The notes under the pieces were generated by a model that did no database searches, was not told the DNA's origin, and saw only the letters and a program-made list of their open reading frames with translations. From Daphnia pulex (Eukaryota > Arthropoda > Branchiopoda > Diplostraca > Daphniidae), in contig NC_060021.1 in the NCBI RefSeq assembly GCF_021134715.1, positions 4,588,001 to 4,652,000 on the forward strand: a stretch of DNA of 64,000 nt. Reading direction: 5' to 3'. Of this stretch, positions 59,600 through 64,000 are shown one piece after another (the stretch's first letter is position 1; each line of letters opens with the position of its first letter). Both the position numbers and the translations under genes were made by a program.

Positions 59600-60040
59600 G
59601 AATTATCAGTATAAAAAGAAGAAAGAACTGACAGAAGAGCAACTGATACTATGGTACTACTAAAGAAATTCAGGAAGGAAAATTTCCACCGGAAAAAAGT
59701 ACCTGTGGATCCGCATACATATCATGAATAGCAAACTCCAGGTGATGAGAAGTTATAGTGATGCTGATATGGCAAGAGATCAGGAAACCAGTCGATCGAC
59801 CTTTGGAATATAATTACTTTGTCATAGAGGGCCCGTAGTATGGACAAGTCGGAAACAAAGATGCACTCCCTTTTTAACAACAGAGGAAGAATATGTAACC
59901 AGATGTGAGTTATATAAAGAAGCCAGGTGGATCAACCGTCTACTATAAGATAGAAGGCAGGATAAAACTTTTCTGAGATTCTGACGGAAGGCCTGAAGAT
60001 TAGTGGAGCAAAAATGGCACCCTAGCTGTCAATCGGGCGG
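59600..60040 (+). pseudogene. Decayed copia RNase H remnant
   Basis: The plus strand reads SYSDADMARDQETSRSTFG, then after a frame change GPVVWTSRKQRCTPFLTTEE, EYVTRCELYKEARWI. These are the conserved copia RNase H blocks. No LTR, integrase or gag was found with it. Confidence 0.75.
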
Positions 60041-60864
60041 ATGAGAAACAAGTTTTTTAAGCACACAACTTAATTGAATCGTTAAAGGAAACAATGAAAG
60101 CATGAATGTGACGAGTAGAGCTGATACAATGGATTGCGTTGGGGCTAAGAATTTTACAAAAAAACGCTGCAGATTTGAAAGAAAAATTGGTTTGTAATAC
60201 AGTTAAGGAGAGAAGGAAGGCAAAAAGCTGTGTGAGCCAAAAAACACAGTAACCATACGCCATGCAGAATGAAATAAAGGGGTGGTGGATAGCACCGGAT
60301 ATACTTAATAGAGCCAATAATTTAGCCTCTGTCATCGAAACGGAGCCCCCCACAAAATAAACATTAACAAACAACGAATCAAAGGGTTTATGAGAAAGTA
60401 AATCAGTATTCATCCCAAGTAGAACACGATACATTAAATATCTTGTAGATTTAAAATTGTCCTTCTGTCTTTAAGTTTGCTTAGAAAAAAGGTATCATTG
60501 GAAATTGTCTCAGGTACTTCGCCAAGACAATGATTAATATAAATTGTGAATCAGATATTAATTAGCCATTACAAAACAAAGTTTTGTTTAAAAATTTACA
60601 AAATTTCTCGACCTAATGGATCTTTGAACAGAATTTATAAGTCGATCATTTATTGTAGATAAGTTGATTAAACTCAGTTTTATTAATGAATTGATGACTT
60701 ATATTACTTAATTTTTAACTAATACAAATTCAAGCAGTAACTGAAACATAGTCATTGTAACATAAAATTGACTCGTACAAAATAGTCCATTTTAAACGGC
60801 AGGTACATAAACTGCAGCAACAGTTCGTGAGCTGTCTCATTCTGCAAATCAGTTACATACATCC

Positions 60865-61375
60865 TCAGATCAGACGCTGGAAGCAGATATATGATGGTCT
60901 CTTAAAACCGTAGACAAAAGTCTATCAATTGGATAAGATGATGAAGATTCCATGCTGTTTTAAGCTATTTAAGGAGCGCATTACCTTTTAAGCTAATTTG
61001 ACTAGAATTATCATTAAAATGCTAGGATAATAAGATGCGAAGAGCCTCTCTGGGTTTTTTGCAATATGGCAACTCTGAAATGTGTTCTTAGATTATTTGT
61101 GTTGAGTGATGCGCACAAATGTTCGGTAGAGGGCACCAAAGGCGAAGGAAGAAGGTCTCATTCCGTCTAACACCGGTATGTAGAGAGGTTCTCTTTCATG
61201 TCCGTGCATGTTTAATTCCTGACGTATGTAACCAGATATCATACTGGTTCTTTAGTCGCTTATTTTTATGAATCCTATTCCCGTGATGAAATAGTTAACT
61301 TGCTCTTTTTTGCCTTTACGAAGAATTTTTTCTATTTAGTAGTTTGAAATATCATGTCAGGGCTATGCCACTAGG
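60865..61375 (+). repeat. Unsplit copy of the dispersed repeat at 30.5/32.2 kb
   Basis: Matches begin at CAGACGCTGGAAGCAGATAT and run to the TTTCTATTTAGTAGTTTGAAA stretch, including the site where the 30.7-32.15 kb transposon inserted in the other copy. No coding function is seen. Confidence 0.75.
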
Positions 61376-61574
61376 AACTAGTTTTCTCTACAGGGTTCCC
61401 ATTTCCACCCTTTTTTAATTCTTTTGTTCGAACTTCCTGCTATTCGATTGATACCCCCTTAGGCGACAGGGTCTTGGCGACGGTGGTTGGGTGGACTGGG
61501 TGGAAGAGGGTTATAATCGCCGTCGCCGTCGCAATGATTCAAATTAGGGTGAAAATGAGTTTTTGTCCTTGAGT

Positions 61575-62130
61575 TTCCCAACACCACGCCATGGATTTAG
61601 ATACCGTGCCATACTTCCTCAAATCTAAATATTCATGCCCAATACTTCTTTTTCAAGTATAACCCAATTTACATGAAATTAATCATAAAAAAACAAAAAA
61701 AAATCACATCCGGAGAATCCTGAAGAATATTTCGGAACTAGTAGGCTACCGAGTTTGCAACCCCACGCCATGAGCGTTTAACACCACGCCATGACTTCCA
61801 ACACCGCGCTATACTTTTTTAATTAAAAACACAATTTGCCACGCATTTTCGCCCAATTCTTAAAAAAATATTCAGAATTGAATACAATAAACGCTATCTG
61901 CCTGAATCTTCCTTAAAAAAACAATTTGTTCTCTTATAAAATATCTGGAAATAAAATAGAATTACTGATTCATACAACTTATTTTTATCTTCTTACAACG
62001 GTCTCACCCACCACAGAATTGTTTTTCGACACCACGTTATGGCTTTGAAACACGAAGCCATGAATTTCAACACCACGCCGTGATCTCCAACACCACGCTG
62101 GGACGTGTAACCTCCCGCCATGCCCTTTAT
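61575..62130. repeat. Degenerate ~20-base-period repeat (CAACACCACGCCATG) in three islands
   Basis: At least ten variants of CAACACCACGCCATGNNTTC occur: two at about 61578-61615, three at about 61759-61815, and five back to back at about 62029-62127. Spacing within islands is 20-21 bases. AT-rich sequence separates the islands. Confidence 0.8.
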
Positions 62131-62250
62131 TTACTCAACAAATAAGTTTACGATATATTAGGTGGAATCCTTATGTATTTTTCACCTTCTTCCACATTTC
62201 AATCGACCACACATGCCATCAAAGGCTTTCCAACCACAAATTAACATTAG

Positions 62251-62566
62251 TCAACTTCGATCTCGATTCCGGACTCCCCATTGCCATAACCTATATAAAC
62301 ATGCTGATTAAATTTAAAAAAAACTTTCAAATTAAAACAAATAATACATGTGGTCTATTCTGGTGTCACACAATCTCAGTCACACAGTTTGTGTCGAAAA
62401 CTGATTTTAAAAGTTACCTGATGAACTGCGCTTTTTTCTTCTTTAGCTGGGCAAAAACATGCTTGGCATGAGCTGCATGATCTTCAACACACAATTCGGC
62501 CAGATAACCTACGAGCCAAGATTTGAGGGCCTTTGGATTTTCAATAACCATTTTCAATTTTTGGCA
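62251..62566 (-). CDS. RBM26/27-like N-terminal exon, probably a partial or degenerate gene
   Basis: The minus-strand exon 62566-62418 is bounded by AG and GT. It contains MVIENPKALKSWLVGYLAEL and CVEDHAAHAKHVFAQLKKKK, which resemble the PWI-like N-terminal domain of RBM26/RBM27 (Drosophila swm), nuclear RNA-binding proteins. A following acceptor near 62300 extends the frame only to a TGA at 62253. RRM and zinc-finger parts are absent. A short paralog or a fragment is more likely than the full gene. Confidence 0.5.
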
Positions 62567-62788
62567 CTGCAAATTGAAAAACAAAAAGGATTAATAAGGC
62601 TGGATTGTTGGTTGTAGACGGCAAATAAATAAACCAGTCACAAACAATACAGAAAGGCTTAAAACTTGGCACCTAGAGATTCTAGGTGTAAACAATACAA
62701 CAATTGTGGAGCTATAAACTTAGAAAGTAGAAGTGAATAGAAAGTTCAACCAGAAAGGCAAAGATTTGATTCAACGGTTGTTAACGGT

Positions 62789-62904
62789 GCGAGCAAGGCG
62801 AACAAGAGCGAGCGAGCGTGGGAAAAAAGCAAGCGAGCGTGGGAAAGAGCAAGCGAGTGTGGGAAAGAGCAGACTGGTTCAAAATGGCGGCTCTTTAGGT
62901 AATC
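62789..62904. repeat. Direct repeat R1, 116 bases
   Basis: It is nearly identical to 63772-63887 (few differences, for example GAGCGAGCGAGCGTG against GAGCGAGCAAGCTTG). Internally it has three to four copies of AAGCGAGCGTGGGAAAGAGC and ends in AAAATGGCGGCTCTTTAGG, which contains a YY1-like AAAATGGCGGC. Confidence 0.85.
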
Positions 62905-63091
62905 ATGCAAAATAATCGATGAGTGCGGAATATTCTTTTGGCTTTTTGGTCTACTGTATTGATTATTAAAGAAAGTTAAAGAAAGCACAGGTTATTCATA
63001 CGCTGACACTGCAGCAGACATTGTATTTGTTTGCAATTTAGTACAGTTGTTAACATGGGTCAAAAAGAACTGTACTGTCTTTCAACCAAAC

Positions 63092-63650
63092 TTATTGACG
63101 ACCCCGTTGTTGACCACGACCCCGTTTTTGGGCAACTCGTTGTTGACGCTGATGCTGTTGACGACGACGCTGTTGACGCTGACGGCGTTGACGGCGTTTA
63201 CGGCGTTGTGGGCCATCTTGTTGAAATGGAAAGGGTGGGCCAGCTTGTTGAATTCGTATTTGTGGGCCACCTTGTTGATGTTGCATATGTGGGCCACCTT
63301 GTTGATTTGGTTGAACTCCAGGTTCTCGTTGAACTGAAGTGTACATTAGCATAAGTTGGACTCTCCTTCCTCCCCAGCCAGGACCAATGATCGGAGTTTC
63401 CTGCAAAAAGGTAAGTGAATAAGTTTGGTTAGAAAAATACCAATACGGGTAAGTCCAACAAAGAATGGGAAGGGAGATAATTAAAGAAACTTACGTTGGT
63501 GAATAGCCAGGTGTTATGTGTAACACAGTTGTTAAATTTGTATTCCACTCCATTGGTGAAGGTATGGTTGATCCTCTTCAGACTCCTTTGGATCTCGCGA
63601 TGGGAGTTACATTGGTTAACAAATGACAGATTATCAGCCAAAACCCTCAT
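63092..63650 (-). CDS. Predicted Q/R-rich protein of unknown family
   Basis: I do not recognise the protein. Two minus-strand exons (63650-63495 and 63400-63092) with consensus GT..AG borders join in phase to 154 residues. The first encodes MRVLADNLSFVNQCNSHREI and NHTFTNGVEYKFNNCVTHNT. The second begins ETPIIGPGWGGRRVQLMLMY, then four ~12-residue QQxGP repeats (QQGGPHMQH, QQGGPQIRI, QQAGPPFPF, QQDGPQRRK) and an arginine/glutamine tail (RRQRRQRQQRRRQQHQR). The frame stays open upstream of the chosen ATG to about 63710, so the true start may be further 5'. The gene sits between two 116-base direct repeats. Confidence 0.42.
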
Positions 63651-63771
63651 TGCTTGACGAATTCGGCGCTTATGATACCCATTTCCAGTGACCGAATTGG
63701 CCCTGGTTTAATCAATCTCACGAATTACCATCTTTGAATCTGAGAGTGTCGAATAATCAGAGCGCGTGCGA

Positions 63772-63887
63772 GCGAGCAAGGCGAACAAGAGCGAGCAAGC
63801 TTGGGAAAAAAGCAAGCGAGCGTGGGAAAGAGCAAGCGAGTGTGGGAAAGAGCAGACTGGTTCAAAATGGCGGCTCTTTAGGTAATC
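63772..63887. repeat. Direct repeat R2, 116 bases
   Basis: This is the second copy of the repeat at 62789-62904, in the same orientation, 983 bases downstream. It ends at GGCTCTTTAGGTAATC, where the similarity stops. Confidence 0.85.
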
Positions 63888-64000
63888 TGTATATCTCCCG
63901 TTTTTTTTGTTACAGCAGACGACTTTTATTGTCAGCTGTTTCAACAGAAGTCAACAACTTTCTGGGTGCGTTTTCGTGTCAACTTTTTGTTGAACTGGTT

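Noticed and set aside
63031-63354. Plus-strand and alternative minus-strand frames of 70-107 codons over the Q/R-rich exon
   Set aside because: They are shadows of the GTTGAC-rich repeat; only the minus frame with matching splice borders makes a consistent two-exon product.

Overview
This window looks like arthropod nuclear DNA, most plausibly a branchiopod crustacean such as Daphnia. That is inferred from the gene set, the short introns (many of 50-200 bases, GT..AG) and the mix of BEL/Pao, copia-type, non-LTR and foldback elements; no marker names the species.

Host genes that look intact lie mostly in the first 23 kb: CRIPT (3747-4123, +), the brain-specific homeobox gene bsh/BSX (11564-12944, +), beclin-1 (17070-18524, -) and SNAPC1 (19055-20318, +). 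Beclin-1 and SNAPC1 diverge from one 530-base spacer, and SNAPC1 faces kanadaptin (20426-22920, -) tail to tail. Kanadaptin has one suspected frameshift in a homopolymer. A leucine-rich-repeat membrane protein gene (5439-9562, +) is split in its first exon by a young, internally deleted copia-type element with identical LTRs and a perfect TTACT target duplication. A small secreted cysteine-containing protein (9849-10488, -) is predicted beside it.

From 23 kb onward the window is mostly repeats and broken genes. A four-copy tandem array of a ~920-base unit (23335-27000) carries a two-exon gene of an unknown family, and three more decayed members lie at 32.7-33.8, 34.3-34.8 and 44.5-45.0 kb. 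Other remnants are a TFIIB piece, a multi-exon THAP-domain pseudogene plus a second THAP fragment, a 1.46-kb inverted-repeat transposon with an 8-base target duplication, a rearranged inverted duplicate of the bsh promoter and exons (35.1-37.4 kb), an AASS (lysine-degradation) pseudogene (40.4-43.1 kb), and BEL, Gypsy, copia and non-LTR fragments.

A full-length BEL/Pao retrotransposon with an 1844-residue polyprotein, 666-base LTRs and a CTTCT duplication occupies 51492-58562 and appears recently active. The right end holds a 20-base-period degenerate repeat, an RBM26/27-like exon and a Q/R-rich gene bracketed by 116-base direct repeats.

All identities come from reading translations by eye; no database search was run.
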